From Branchiostoma floridae (taxonomy: Eukaryota; Chordata; Leptocardii; Amphioxiformes; Branchiostomatidae), in assembly GCF_000003815.2 (NCBI RefSeq), contig NC_049980.1, forward strand, positions 4,978,804-5,019,378: DNA of 40,575 nucleotides. Reading direction: 5' to 3'. Under the pieces are notes generated by a model. It was not told the DNA's origin. It saw only the letters and a program-made list of their open reading frames with translations, and did no database searches. Below are positions 19,706-30,475 of this stretch, in pieces. Numbering within the stretch: the stretch's first letter is position 1; every line of letters begins with the position of its first letter. Position numbers and translations under genes: made by a program.

Positions 19706-20285
19706 TGCAGTTAATAGTGTGCCACATTGCGAATCGGTTATTTTGTCTGTACTGTATTGCAACCTTTACGTTGCTTTCTGGGAAAGTGTACAGCAAAACA
19801 CTTACTTTCTATGATATCTACAATGTAGAAACGGTAGCTACAACATTTAAATAGATGTTCACTAACAGCGCCTACATTCTTCAGATAACACAGTCACTGG
19901 AAGAGAAGAAATACTTTCCCAGCACGACATTAATTTCATATCTCCAGACGAAACGCAGACCGCTGTCAAAACGCACGTTTGAAATATTTTTCATGGCGAA
20001 GCAGGCTTAGAATTCATTGAATCCTAGAGATATGAAATTGGCAGCTAGAGCAGAATAAGTGCACTTACGCCAACATCGGAGAAGTTGTGTTCTCAACATT
20101 GACTGTACATGATACGTGTTTTTATCGGACTTTCTTCCTTGTCAGCATGACGAAGACTATACATAAGGCTTTTAATGGATCATTGCCAAGCAAAGAAACG
20201 CTGTTTATACACGTCCACATCCTGTCGACAGGAAAAAAGGCTAACACCACGGTACCAGTCAATTAGGTGTGAGTTAACAGTTTGT
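19706..20285. other. No recognisable gene; small inverted repeat
   Basis: AATTTCATATCTC (from about 19931) and GAGATATGAAATT (ending about 20039) are inverted repeats bounding some 110 bases, possibly a tiny MITE. Nothing else recognised. Confidence 0.4.
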
Positions 20286-20640
20286 TAACTTCGCCAAAAG
20301 GTAATGTTTTGGGTACATTTTGTGCATGTGTCTGCCTGTGAACATTATAAAGTCGAGGATGTCTGCATATGGGTTCGGATTCGGTATGTGAGTAGGGTTA
20401 AATGAGACCTGGAAATAATTATATTTTTGGCGCACCCTTGTGACTTCTGATGGTACAGCAACTGAACTTCCGGCTTTGATACCTTGTGTTCTGGATAAGC
20501 TACGTGCATGGCCACGGGAGTTTTTTCTTGGTAGATACCTCTTGTTGTCGAGAAAAAGTAACATACGTCTGGGCCTTCTTGCAGCTTTCATTGGAACTGC
20601 AGGGGGCGTTTCAGTTGTAGACAGGATAAGTCTAAAAGAG
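20286..20640 (+). repeat. Mosaic repeat family copy (GCCAAAAGGTAATGTTTTGG type)
   Basis: Opens with GCCAAAAGGTAATGTTTTGG, then a TG-rich tract, GGATTCGGTATGTGAGTAGG, GGTACAGCAACTGAACTTCC, GGCCACGG and GGTAGATACCTCTTGT words, then CATTGGAACTGCAGGGGGCG then TTT. The same order occurs at 33306-33640. The 105-codon frames on both strands are artefacts. Confidence 0.7.
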
Positions 20641-21002
20641 ATGAAATGAAAAAAAATAATAAATGAATTTTGAGCAGTTGGTAATCAGGGTATGTTAATT
20701 AGGCAGATTACGACTTATCTGAAAGGTTGTTGAAGTACCCATTCCTGTATTGGCATCCAAACAAAATAGGAACAATCCGAAGCTATTGTGCAGTCCTGGG
20801 ACTAGAAGTCCTTGTTGGTCATCAACTCTGTCTGTCGCTTGCTGACCCTTGTCGAACTCTGCTGTCGGACGGAAACAAAGAACTTGTCGCCGCGTGACCT
20901 AAATCATGTATGTCCTAAATTCCTGAATGTTGTCAGTTTTCGAGAAAAGGGGAAGTATCCAATTTAATTCTGGACTTAGACTCAAAGTACTAAATGTGAC
21001 CG
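20641..21002. other. No recognisable gene
   Basis: No motif detected. Confidence 0.35.
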
Positions 21003-21299
21003 ATGTGGTATAGTGTTGGTTTAAATGTTATGGCGCTTGGCCCAGAACCCAGAGGTCAAGGCTTCGAATTCTCTGGCATACCACTGATGCTGTGCCCTTA
21101 AGAAAGGCCCTAAACACGACCTTCCTTACTCCACCCAGGTATAGAAATGGGTACCTGACTTCGGTAACGGTGTTAAAAGGCGGTGGAAGGAGAGGGATGG
21201 GCTCCGCCTTCTAATACCTAGGCCTAGACATAGTGGTCAACAACTCACTGCCTCTATGGCCTCAAAAGAAAGGATACGAAATTACTAACTTTACCTTAG
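21003..21299 (+). mobile_element. SINE, second subfamily
   Basis: TGGCGCTTGGCCCAGAACC, GAGGTCAAGGCTTCGAATTC (B box GGCTTCGAATTC), TGTGCCCTTAAGAAAGGCCC, CACCCAGGTATAGAAATGGG then TACCTGACTTCGG. The head and first half of the body match the SINEs at 15.4 and 29.3 kb. The 3' part (GGCGGTGGAAGGAG ... GCCTCAAAAGAAAGGATACG) differs, so this is a separate subfamily. Confidence 0.7.
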
Positions 21300-22326
21300 A
21301 CATTTTTACCAGCACGGCGGAAGGGTGGTGTAATAGGCCGGAAGTGCGCTGTTGTCTCCCTAATTTTTGCTCCCTATTGCTTGGTGATCGTTATAGCTGA
21401 GCATAGATTTGTCGTATTTCCTGAAAAGCCCGTGGGTTGTATTATTTTTGTGCGAGGAGTAGTTGGCCCTCCAGCGAAACCATTTTTGTATTAGTCCGCT
21501 GCAACGGTGATGCGGTTTTTTCGCCTGATGACCCAAATAGCATCGTTTTTCATGCGATTTCGAAGAAATTACGTCATCGGAGATTGCAAAAAAAGTTATC
21601 TCATGGAATTTTTTTAATTTTCATTTTGCATAAACATGAAGAATTTAGCTTCTCTACCACGTAGGCCGTTATCCTGGGAAAATTCGTTTTTCCAAGCAGC
21701 TTCGATCAAAAAAGTGTTAAAAATGATAGTTTTCGGGTCCAAAATTAAAATTTTACTACATATTCTACCCAAAATAAAGAGGCAACAGACGATACCAATA
21801 GGTTTGTCGGAAAGAGGCAGTAAACGGCTTTCCTACGTTTACTAGCGGAACTGTAGCCCATCAGCCTGAGGCTGTCCGCCAACCTCCGAAATAGTAAAAG
21901 AAACTCCGGTCCGAGACCTTTAGACTACCCTGGATAAGACCGTGTGTCCCAGCCCTGGTCGATCGCGACGCTCGTTGCCCTAGCCTGATCTGTCCGTATG
22001 ACCCCAGCCGGACAATGTTTTCAAATGAAGACTAATGATCTTAGTCGTGTTCTTGTACGTTAACAGACAAGGCATGACCTTTGGGGTCTGCCTAGCCTGT
22101 CGTTAGTGGGTCAAGCCTTGACAAGGGGTGTTCTTAATTTAATGATAACCCGTAGGACGACCATTTACAGGAATGCTAACGCGTCGTGTCCTACCCTGGG
22201 AGCTAGACTCTAGAAAGGCCCGGCAGAGAATCTGTTAGGGTAGCCCAGACAGTTCTTTCTAATAGCCTCCGTTGTAGTCTTCGGAACGGGCCCGGGGCTT
22301 CTTCCTGGGGTGGCCGTTTATAAATC
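21300..22326. other. No gene recognised; TACCCTGG words
   Basis: Frames of 69-75 codons without motif at 21437-21845. CTACCCTGG at about 21932 and CTACCCTGGGAGCTAGACTC at about 22192 resemble the end of the hairpin element at 34993-35212, so remnants of that family may lie here. Confidence 0.35.
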
Positions 22327-22539
22327 TGTTCGCGATTTTCAACGTTGGCTATGTTCTCTTGTGCCGAGAAAGGGAGTTTGCCTAGGAAGGGAGCTTGCCG
22401 TGATAGCCGTCGGGGCAAAGACTCGCTATTACGGCAAACTCCCTTCCACAGCAAGCTCCCTTCCTCGACAAACTCCCTTCCTCGACAAACTCCCTTTCCC
22501 GGCACAAGAGAACATAGCCAAAGTTCAAAATCGCGAACA
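22327..22539. mobile_element. Foldback element ending TG...CA
   Basis: The arms TGTTCGCGATTTTCAACGTT then GGCTATGTTCTCTTGTGCCG and CGGCACAAGAGAACATAGCC then AAAGTTCAAAATCGCGAACA pair over about 40 bases. The interior carries ACAAACTCCCTTCCTCG tandem words on the right arm and the complementary GGGAGTTTGCC on the left. A C run (22541-22560) and an A run follow. No coding capacity. Confidence 0.8.
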
Positions 22540-22540
22540 A

Positions 22541-22573
22541 CCCCCCCCCCCCCCCCCCCCTAAAAAAAAAAAA
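22541..22573. repeat. Poly-C and poly-A run
   Basis: About 20 C followed by T and about 12 A. Such runs are error-prone in assembly. Confidence 0.9.
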
Positions 22574-22653
22574 CCCCCAAGGTTAGTTCTTTTTGCCTGA
22601 TTTCCCAGGGATTAAGGATCGGGTAAGGACGTCTTGTCAGCAGGCCCTGCATG

Positions 22654-22745
22654 TAACGTTAGATCACCTTTATCCGTGGGATAACCTATATCCGTTGTGT
22701 TTCACACAGGGTATTTGGGAAGGTCAAGACGACTGACGACTGATA
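22654..22745 (+). mobile_element. MITE left-end fragment (CACCTTTATCCGTGGG)
   Basis: TAACGTTAGATCACCTTTAT then CCGTGGGATAACCTATATCC and CGTTGT match the left end of the element at 39499-39732, and similarity continues to GACGACTGACG. The right end is not found here. Confidence 0.65.
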
Positions 22746-22844
22746 TGTTTTGCATAACTGACTTTAGATGTATGTATGCCAGTTTTATACAGTAAATACA
22801 AGCTGCAAAAGACTTGAGTTCACGGTTTGATCCACGCACACACT

Positions 22845-22889
22845 TTCGCACACACACACACACACACATACACACACACACACACACAG

Positions 22890-22918
<29 letters not shown>
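22845..22918. repeat. CA dinucleotide microsatellite
   Basis: CA repeat with a few AT and AG interruptions. The reverse frame gives Cys-Val runs, an artefact. Confidence 0.95.
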
Positions 22919-22920
<2 letters not shown>

Positions 22921-22996
22921 TCTTAGACAGAAAAAAGACCTTCTTAAAAACAAAGGCATCATCTGACAGATTATCCTTATCTGAAACAAAAACAAT

Positions 22997-24127
22997 ACCG
23001 GTGTGACAGCGATCTCGCCCCCCCGTGATCTCGCCCCCCCCGGGGCGAAATCACTAGCGATCTCGCCCTCCCCGGCTAGTGATCTCGCCCCCCTACCTCG
23101 CCCCCCTTTAGCGATTTCGCCCCCCCCCCCCAAAAAAACGGGTTTACATGACATTTTAGAAGTTGATTGGTATAAATCACAAAATGTAGTTTCAGAATGT
23201 TATAAGTACACGAGTTTGATACATAACTCCATTCATAGTATCAATATTAACGTAATTACATGGTAATAAGATAGTTGAACTTGTTTCAGACAAGGAGGGT
23301 TTGGTCCCTTGTATTCCCATTATTGCATATACCTGAGTCTTGACATAAGATGTATTTCATTGTATTCACCTGTCCTCATGCAACCTATATATCTCCAATA
23401 TGAAGTCTCTACCATGAAGTGACCACAAAAGAACTATGTAATGTCTTTATTAACTATGCAAATATTAGGTATTAATTAGAATAACGCACATTTTGGTATA
23501 TGCACCTGGCCAAGGGATATCTTCACCTCCAACATGACTGTTTTTTCTAGTATTTAGGAACTGATGCATTTACCCGTGTTTCTTAAGACAGGTACTTTAC
23601 CAGTGTTTGTGTAGCATTTAGCAACAGCTATATCAACTTGCGCGTAGATAGTGTTTATAATGAGAAACTATTATTCACGTGTGTTTTTGTTAGTGCTTTG
23701 GAAATGTTTCCAGCACAAGAAAGAAAACACTGTGACAAATTGAAAACATATAGCTGACGTATTCCGTACCATAGACGGTGTTGATTTATACGTTCGCAGT
23801 AGCACTGTTTTTATGCCACCTCAGCTGCAAAAATTGTCTTTTTCATTTCAATGTCATGTTTGCACCGAACAATATAGTATCGACTTTCGAGGTAGGACAT
23901 CTTACGGTACGGTAATAAGGTGCCATATAGGTACCAGGTAACACACCATATACGTTACTCCCCAGGTGCAGTATAGTACCAGGTAGCGCACCTGTAATAT
24001 GTAGGAGCCAGCTGCTCTGGGGGGGGGGGGGGGGGGGCGAAAACCCTAAAGGGGGGCGAAAACCCTAGTGATCTCCCCCCCGGGGGGGCAAAATCCCCGG
24101 GGGGGGCAAAATCCCTGTCACACCGGT
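22997..24127. mobile_element. TIR element with GC-block subterminal repeats
   Basis: ACCGGTGTGACAG (22997-23009) and CTGTCACACCGGT (24115-24127) are perfect inverted ends. Inside each end are tandem blocks of GATCTCGCCCCCC-type words (22990-23125) or the complementary GGGGGGCGAAAACCCTAG and GGGGGGCAAAATCCC words (24020-24114), with CTAGNGATCTC shared by both. The centre (23150-24000) is AT-rich with no transposase frame. No target-site duplication found. The homopolymer runs may be misassembled. Confidence 0.7.
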
Positions 24128-24956
24128 CTTTTCAAAGGTAGACATTTTTGAAGCCTTGAAAAAGACGAATTGCTTGCGTCCTGCCTCAGTGCTGAAACAG
24201 ACGAGGCATGACCTGTTCTGTCTGTGTGGAGTGTCGGCCCTTATGGTCTCTGGTTCCACACCGTCAAGTCTCAACCCCAAAAACGACCCACCCGCCTGTG
24301 GTCGACGTTAAACACCGAATGAGTGATACCGCGCCGCTTTGTGGTCTTCTAATCGCTGCGTCTGCAAAATTTAACTTTTTCGAGATCCAAAACACGTTCT
24401 TTCAATCCACCTTTCAGTTTCTGAAAGATTTGTTTCGCACTGGAGATCAAAGACAAGTAAATGAGTCCCTTATTAACTCGTCTGGGAGACCGGCGAGGTC
24501 ACAGATAAGACCTTGTCAGGACAAGGTTTCTGTTTCGCAAAGAAAATAAACAACAGAACAACAAAAATTGACTCAAAAAGTATACAGTCGACGTCATTAT
24601 AGGTATTGCAACGACGTGCGTGTTTATCATAAACATATACACTAAAAATTGATTAAGTGTATGAAATATACAATAAACTTGGAAGGCCCTTTCTGATCGG
24701 TTGGATCGTCTAGTGGCATCCGCGCGCTCATCAAGTTTTGGCGGTTTAAAAAAAATGGGACCATGCTGTATATAGTACAATGCTGCGAAACGGACAAATA
24801 TACGCTGTAAATTGAAAGCAAAAATCGGAAAACGGCTGCAGATACAAATGTAATAGAATGTCGAAGTCAGGATATTATGAAATGCAATCAAATTAGTATG
24901 ACCTTGGATACAATTATGTGGTGGAAATGACACAATTTTTCACGGATAATCTGTAA
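24128..24956. other. No recognisable gene
   Basis: A 144-codon reverse-strand frame (24499-24933) and a 113-codon + frame (24208-24549) overlap but show no domain. The reverse frame is rich in Phe/Ile/Tyr, as AT-rich non-coding DNA gives. Confidence 0.35.
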
Positions 24957-25185
24957 AGGCTGTATCTCACTGCACTTGCGTCACGCTTGCGTCACTGTGG
25001 GGTTCAAAAGATACTCAACGAATTTCAGAGATATAGATGAGTTTTCTTACGTTTCATGTATTTCATTGTTTTCTATGTCATACTCTTACGTATTACGCAA
25101 TATCTGAATTATAAAGAATCGGACAAAATAAAACAACCGTGCCGCAGTGACGCAAGCGTGACGCAAGTGCAGTTAGATACCACCT
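24957..25185 (-). mobile_element. PIF/Harbinger-like MITE, copy 1
   Basis: Ends AGGCTGTATCTCACTGCACT and GTGCAGTTAGATACCACCT pair, with TAA before and TTA after. The adjacent CAGTGACGCAAGCGTGACGC arm pairs with GCGTCACGCTTGCGTCACTG. The interior word ATTACGCAATATCTGAATTA is the reverse complement of one in 37146-37392, so the two copies lie in opposite orientations. No coding capacity. Confidence 0.8.
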
Positions 25186-25281
25186 TTAGGACAAGCCTTT
25201 TGGTAGGACACTTTTCTTGGCTTTCTGTCTTAAGTCACGTATGCTGTCTCAAAACAAGCGATGTGTCTGCAAGCAAAGCAA

Positions 25282-25640
25282 TAATCTTCATAAATCGTTC
25301 TGAAATTACATTGTTCCCTGCTTGACTTTGTGTACGTTTTCAGACAGACTTTTGCCTTCCAAATGAAGGGTCTCAGGAACTTCAAACAACCGGTTTTAAA
25401 ACAGCCGCAAATTGTCCATGGAAGATATATGCGTTGTAAGAAAAACCAGTAGAAAGTGATAATTTTCAATGATTGTTCTAGAGAAGACAATGCATTCCTG
25501 GCGCGAATTCGTACGTTTTCAGACAGACCTTGTTTTTCGGTTTTCAATTATTCCCATCTTTTCTTACCCGTCACGTTGAAAATGGGACAAATTGTCCACA
25601 GAAGACATATGACCGTCGGAAGAAACAACAAAGCCACCTC
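25282..25640. repeat. Two diverged tandem copies, period about 179
   Basis: GTACGTTTTCAGACAGAC starts at 25332 and 25511. AAATTGTCCA starts near 25409 and 25589. Weaker matches (ATAATCTTCA versus ATAATTTTCA; AGAAGACATATG versus GAAGATATATG) extend it. An old duplication of unknown content. The long reverse frame crossing it is unsupported. Confidence 0.6.
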
Positions 25641-26084
25641 TATATCACCCTGTGCGACAATATGCTGTAAATGACTGGGCGGTATAATTGTAGGTTTTAC
25701 ATCTGCCAAACAGGTGACCCAGACACAGATTTTGGGCATTTTGGCGCCTCTAAGGGGGGTCTTCGGAGCCTTACCACATCTATCTTACTCAAAAACGCTG
25801 TGGAAAAAACATTATGTGTAAAGATGTTGGAGAAGAGCCAAGTAGATGTGGGGCGAGAGCTCTAATTAGAGGAACACGTGGAGGGGAAGTGTAGTTGTCC
25901 TACTGGGTACAGGAGAGAGGAGAACCCATGCCACAAGTACAAAGATATCGATGTGACCGGAATGACAATCACCAGAAAAAAAGCTTTAAGACCACAGTGA
26001 ATTGTTCCCAATGGACAGGATTCTGTGATAGTACTTAATATGTATGTTAGATTATTTCATTCATTGAAAAGATTGTATTTTGGG
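25641..26084. other. No recognisable gene
   Basis: No motif detected. Confidence 0.35.
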
Positions 26085-26225
26085 CAGCTTTGTCTGTGTG
26101 TCTGCCTCCCTGTGTTGATGGATTATTGATCTTAAATTCAATGAGATGGTAGTTTTTGACAAAATAATGGAAATGATTACAATTTTGACCCTCTAGCGGT
26201 TTCAACGGTACTACAGCATGACGTA
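26085..26225 (+). repeat. Mosaic repeat family fragment
   Basis: A TGTCTGTGTGTCTGCCTCCC tract and the terminal module GACCCTCTAGCGGTTTCAAC then GGTACTACAGCATG correspond to the same two modules in the larger copies. Confidence 0.5.
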
Positions 26226-28344
26226 TTGTCATCGCCTGTTCCGGACCACTTGTGTTTTTTTAACGTACAAGAGTTTGACGCCTTTACTTAGAGACTCCCC
26301 ATCTACAGGGACCACTTCCAAAAGACATTCAGATCTATAAACTGCGTTCCCTAGGTCTTCCAGTGATTATTGTACACGTCGTTGGTCATGACGTCGGGAT
26401 ACGTTGGAACCCGTTGGATGTAAAATCGCCGGATTTCCACACTGTGCAAGACAAATTGGACTACTCTCCAACAGCGCCACAGAAGCAGACTTCTATCCTG
26501 ATGTATTTGAGTCTGCTCCAGTAGTTGTTCACTTTACAAGTCACTTTGTCCATCAGTTTCTGTAGGTATTTGTTTTTCATCATGAACATCAACACTATCC
26601 TGTTTCTTTAAATCAACACGTTTTCATGCACGGCTGTCAATGTTTGCTGGCTTCACGAATGTTTCATTGTCATACGAGTGAAGTATTTATTTTTGGTCCA
26701 GGACCTGTTATTTTGGGGGTGGGTGTCGGTTTGTTGACAGGCGTGTGGTCGAACAAGAACTTGTCCTTGAAATGTCTGATACCGTTACAGCGTCATAACA
26801 TTTAAAATGAAATGTTGAAATCATAGTGACATAAATTCATTTTGAGTAATAGTTTACGGCATGCTATATGACAAATAATTAATAGAGTTAAGCTTGTAGC
26901 TTAATTAAACGTTGGATGTCAACGGCTAGTATACGAACGATCCTTGGCCTACCTTCATCCGGTGTCATGCCAAATTTCTGCTTCGCAAGATTTTTGTCCC
27001 TTTGAGGAAGTGTGTGTACGAGGAGTTAGTGTTAGGGTTACTTTTATGTTAGGGATAGGGTTAAGGTTGAATTTATGGTAAAGATCGCTTTAGTCAAATC
27101 ACTGCGACTCCTCCTCCCAACGTCCGCCTCACAAAGACTTCAGCTCAAATATTACCACGCTTCACAAGAGTGACATACTTCTCTCCCCTCGTGTATACAG
27201 GGCAATTTCATGCCGGAGACAAAAATTTGTCATGACACCGGCCAACAATGTGATAGTCCATATACACATATAACATTTGGCACCTGAAGGGTTAGATTGA
27301 GATTGAGAAGAAAGGGATCGCTCTGGGGGTTAAGGGGTCAGTCAGAGAGGGTTGAAAACAAATTTATTTAGGGTCTGACAAGTTCACTCCATTAGATTTT
27401 ATCGTGGCATTAAAACCCCCATGGCGACTGGGAACTACAAACCTGTCAGGCGGAAGAATTTCACGGGAACATCAAGTTTAACGATCTGAAAACCTAACCG
27501 GAGAGTTGTCTTGACCGCTTGTCGTGAAATGACATAAAACATTCGTGTGGGACCACGCGGCAAGAGAACAATTTTCATTCACTCTTTTACCGGTGACAGC
27601 AAATTTTAAAGAATTAAAATTTTATTTTAAGATTGTAGAAAAGCTTTATTGACAGTGACTCCAGTACTGTCAACGACAAAATAAAAGACAAAAATAGGAA
27701 ATAAATCATGAAATTGTCCTTATTAAAAATGAGGGCTAACTTATTATGTAAAACTGTAACATTTTTTTTAATAGTCAGGTGGCGGTAATACTGTTTCTAC
27801 AGCATACTGTCTTGACTCGATAATTTTGATAGCTTAGCTACGAATTTGAAAAAAAACAACAACACTGGGGCGCCCTTCTTGTTCAACGAGAGATTTTTGG
27901 CAATTGTTCCAACAGGGGAAAATACCCGGAAGAGCGGAACTACTGTACGCTAGACAATACAACTCAGGTCCATAGATCACATTCCAACCAAATAGAGTCT
28001 CTCTTTTGGGAGGAAAGCCGACTTCGCAACGTTAGAGTCGAACCACCTGCACTCCAGACATCAACAACATCGCAAATATAGCACCTCGTTTCCTGGTCAA
28101 GCGATATAACTCGTGGTTTTATTGTAGAGAAAATGATGGTTTCATTGCCTCATAATTTGAACACAGTACACGTAAATGTTTCACTACCGAACGACTTGTT
28201 GCTTTTCGGCGAGCGTATTCTATGTCAATGTTTAAGTTCCGTGCTAAATTCCGCGTTTAATGGCAGGGTAACACCCCCACATCGGACATGTCCTACTCAG
28301 AACAGGTCGCTTTGGAGTGAACTTCTGGCTGTGATTTGACCTCA
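26226..28344. other. Longest stretch without recognised repeats or genes
   Basis: About 2.1 kb, AT-rich, with no frame above about 65 codons except 28133-28339 at its end. A short telomere-like GTTAGGGTTA/TTAGGG cluster lies at 27026-27068. A CAGTGACTCCAGTACTGTC hairpin lies near 27652-27672. No splice-signal pair, TIR or RNA gene recognised. Confidence 0.45.
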
Positions 28345-28352
28345 ATAAGATT

Positions 28353-28694
28353 GGGTCTACCGAAAGTGCGAAAAGGAACGAAAAGGAACGAAAAGGAACG
28401 AAAAGGAACGAAAAGGAACGAAAAGNNNNNNNNNNNNNNNNNNNNNNNNNNNNNNNNNNNNNNNNNNNNNNNNNNNNNNNNNNNNNNNNNNNNNNNNNNN
28501 NNNNNNNNNNNNNNNNNNNNNNNNNTTCCTTTTCGTTCCTTTTCGCTCCTTCGGGTCTTTCCTTTTCCTTCCTTTTCGTTCCTTTTCGTTCCTTTTCGTT
28601 CCTTTTCGTTCCTTTTCGTTCCTTTTCGTTCCTTTTCGTTCCTTTTCGTTCCCTTTCGTTCCTTTTCGTTCCTTTTCGCACTTTCGGTACACCG
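28353..28694. mobile_element. hAT-like palindrome made of GAAAAGGAAC decamers
   Basis: Left end GGGTCTACCGAAAGTGCG and right end CGCACTTTCGGTACACCG are imperfect TIRs. The exact 8-mer ATAAGATT flanks both (28345-28352 and 28695-28702), the target-site duplication length of hAT elements. The left arm is tandem GAAAAGGAAC; the right arm is the complement, interrupted once at GCTCCTTCGGGTCTTTCC (about 28546-28563). The assembly gap lies in the middle, so the true length is unknown. Frames over it (Lys-Arg-Asn-Glu runs) are artefacts. Confidence 0.85.
28426..28525. other. Assembly gap, 100 N
   Basis: Exactly 100 N, a size commonly used for gaps of unknown length. It lies between inverted decamer arrays. 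Confidence 0.99.
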
Positions 28695-28702
28695 ATAAGA
28701 TT

Positions 28703-29275
28703 TACGTTGCGTTTCCTACCCTGGACCCGGCCGAGCTGTTTGCGGAAACGAAAAATTATGCCATTAGATATACACAAGGTATGCTGTTGAATTTTTTTTG
28801 TCCTTTTTTGTTGTTGTTGTATTTTATATCGATAGTGTTCGGAGATTGTGGTGGGTTTTGGAGGCTTCTTTTAATAGCCATTTTTTCTTGATTTTAAGAG
28901 GGACGGTTAGAAAAAATGTTTTTCGTCTTGACCAGTAGATGGCCTAGGGTGACCTTTATATGACGTGTGTTGGAATAACAAATGGACGTCGGTAAAGCGA
29001 GTTTGACAAGACTGAGAAATTCTCTCGGTTGGAGGGGACATTTAAAGACGTTGTTAAACGACTTAAGGCATGTGAATCTGGGTCAACCTTAAGACCGTCG
29101 CACCAGCAGCACATAAGTTGACGCGCCGGAGAAAATGACCTAGTTGAAAATTGGATGAAATAATAATTAAATAAGTTGAATACGCTCATTGGAGTTGAGC
29201 TCAAAATTCCCTTGTTGAAATCATTACAGTACTGAAAACGTACGACAAGAGATATTGTTTCGGTTCAGAACCCGT
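28703..29275. other. No recognisable gene
   Basis: T-rich near 28780-28830. No motif detected. Confidence 0.35.
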
Positions 29276-29825
29276 GGTGTCACTGTGGCGTAACGGTAGG
29301 ATACTGTAAATGCAAAAATGTTCGCGGTGGATTAATGTTCGCGGTTTTCGCGGCGGCCGCTTCACCGCGAATTTAAAACCACCGCGCACATTTTTCCATA
29401 ACAGTAAGAGACTGCAGTGCATGGTGCTACCGCGAAATTAAAACCACCGCGAAAAGTCCATTTTCCCGCTACCGCGAAATTAAATCCCCGCGAACTTAAA
29501 TGCATTTACAGTATTTGACCCAAAACCCAAAGGTCCTGGGTCCTAGTCCTCTCTCATGCCCTGACATTGTACTGGGAAGGGCACTTAACACGACTTTCCT
29601 CACTTCACTCAGGTTGAAATGAGTACCTAACGTCGGTTAGGGCCGCCCCTCGGATAGAACGTTAAATGAAGGTCCTGTGTTTGTGGACAGCAACACCTCG
29701 AGAACTCACCACACATATCTAGATGAGAAAAGGTCTTTTGTGGTGTGAGTGGATCAAATAAATCTCTCCGGATATGCAGCTTGTACTGTTCAACAAAAAA
29801 TACTGTTCAGAAAACAATACTGTTC
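29276..29825 (+). mobile_element. Full-length SINE split by a MITE
   Basis: The head GTGTCACTGTGGCGTAACGG then TAGGATA (A box TGGCGTAACGG) is interrupted by the MITE at 29304-29511 and resumes TTTGACCCAAAACCCAAAGG then TCCTGGGTCCTAGTCC (degraded B box). The body GGGCACTTAACACGACTTTC, GAGTACCTAACGTCGG and GAACGTTAAATGAAGGTCC leads to GTGAGTGGATCAAATAAATC and a repeated TACTGTTCANAAAA tail (three loose units to about 29825). The same order is seen at 7191-7513 on the other strand. The degraded B box suggests the copy is inactive. Confidence 0.8.
29304..29511. mobile_element. TA-flanked MITE inside the SINE
   Basis: Ends CTGTAAATGCA and TGCATTTACAG pair, each flanked by TA (29302-29303 and 29512-29513). 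Removing the element and one TA rejoins the SINE consensus. TA duplication fits Tc1/mariner-type MITEs. The interior is built of CCGCGAA-TTAAA and TTCGCGG words facing each other. A decayed relative lies at 36185-36314. Confidence 0.85.
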
Positions 29826-30317
29826 CGAGATTTTCAGTACAAACCTGAAGAGGTTTACCAGGTATGTATACAAATAAGACACCGTACGGTACATGCTATT
29901 TTAGGCTTTCGAATCTTCAAGAAGTCTAAGTTGGTAGCTATAGGAAGAAGAAGAAATAGAGAGCATTAGCAATTTGATACTACTGTGAATATAACTTGAA
30001 ATGTTATCTGCCGTATTCAGAATACCACAAAGGACTAGACAACAGGTAATTGAGTGTTACAGGGGAAATCCGGTGACTAGTTAGCGTGTCAAAACTTTTC
30101 TTGTTATTTTTTTCTGTCATGGCGTTTCGTGTGGTCCACGTGTTTTGCATTCCGATGGGCTTGTGGGTCGCTTTCAGGATGGAAGTGCAAATGTCAATGC
30201 AATTCATTTTGGTTATGTGTGCAGGCCTGCATCTTGGTACCTGTATCTTGTATGTTTGCTTGCCTCGGTGCGTGTGTGTACCTGTACAATGGAATAGTGA
30301 AGATATATCCATGGTAT
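29826..30317. other. No firm gene; overlapping frames at 30004-30339
   Basis: Frames of about 105-111 codons on both strands overlap at 30004-30452 (Cys-rich on +). None has a recognised domain or splice context. Confidence 0.3.
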
Positions 30318-30370
30318 CCAAACCCCAGCCCGATCTCAAGTATCTATCGTGCAGGGGTCTGGCAGGATGG
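30318..30370 (+). repeat. Short repeat, facing copy at 30658-30705
   Basis: CCAAACCCC ... GATCTCAAGTATCTATCGTG ... GGGGTCTGGCAGGATGG. The reverse complement of 30658-30705 reads CCATACCCCGACCTCAAATA then TCTTTCGTGTTGGGG and TATGGCAGGATGC, clearly related. Confidence 0.55.
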
Positions 30371-30475
30371 CATAGGCCGACTTTTCAATTTTGCCCCTTA
30401 TAGTGGGCAAAAAACTCCACCAATAGAACAGCACAGGATCAGCAGGAGGTAATTACACCCCTGCCATGATTGGTT

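Noticed and set aside
22997-23266. Pro-rich frame over GCCCCCC blocks
   Set aside because: Produced by the GC-block subterminal repeats of the TIR element.
24499-24933. 144-codon reverse frame, Phe/Ile-rich
   Set aside because: Composition typical of AT-rich non-coding DNA, no domain, and overlapped by another long frame.
28244-28777. Frames through the N gap (Lys/Arg/Glu or Phe/Ser/Leu runs)
   Set aside because: Decamer satellite translation plus unknown bases.
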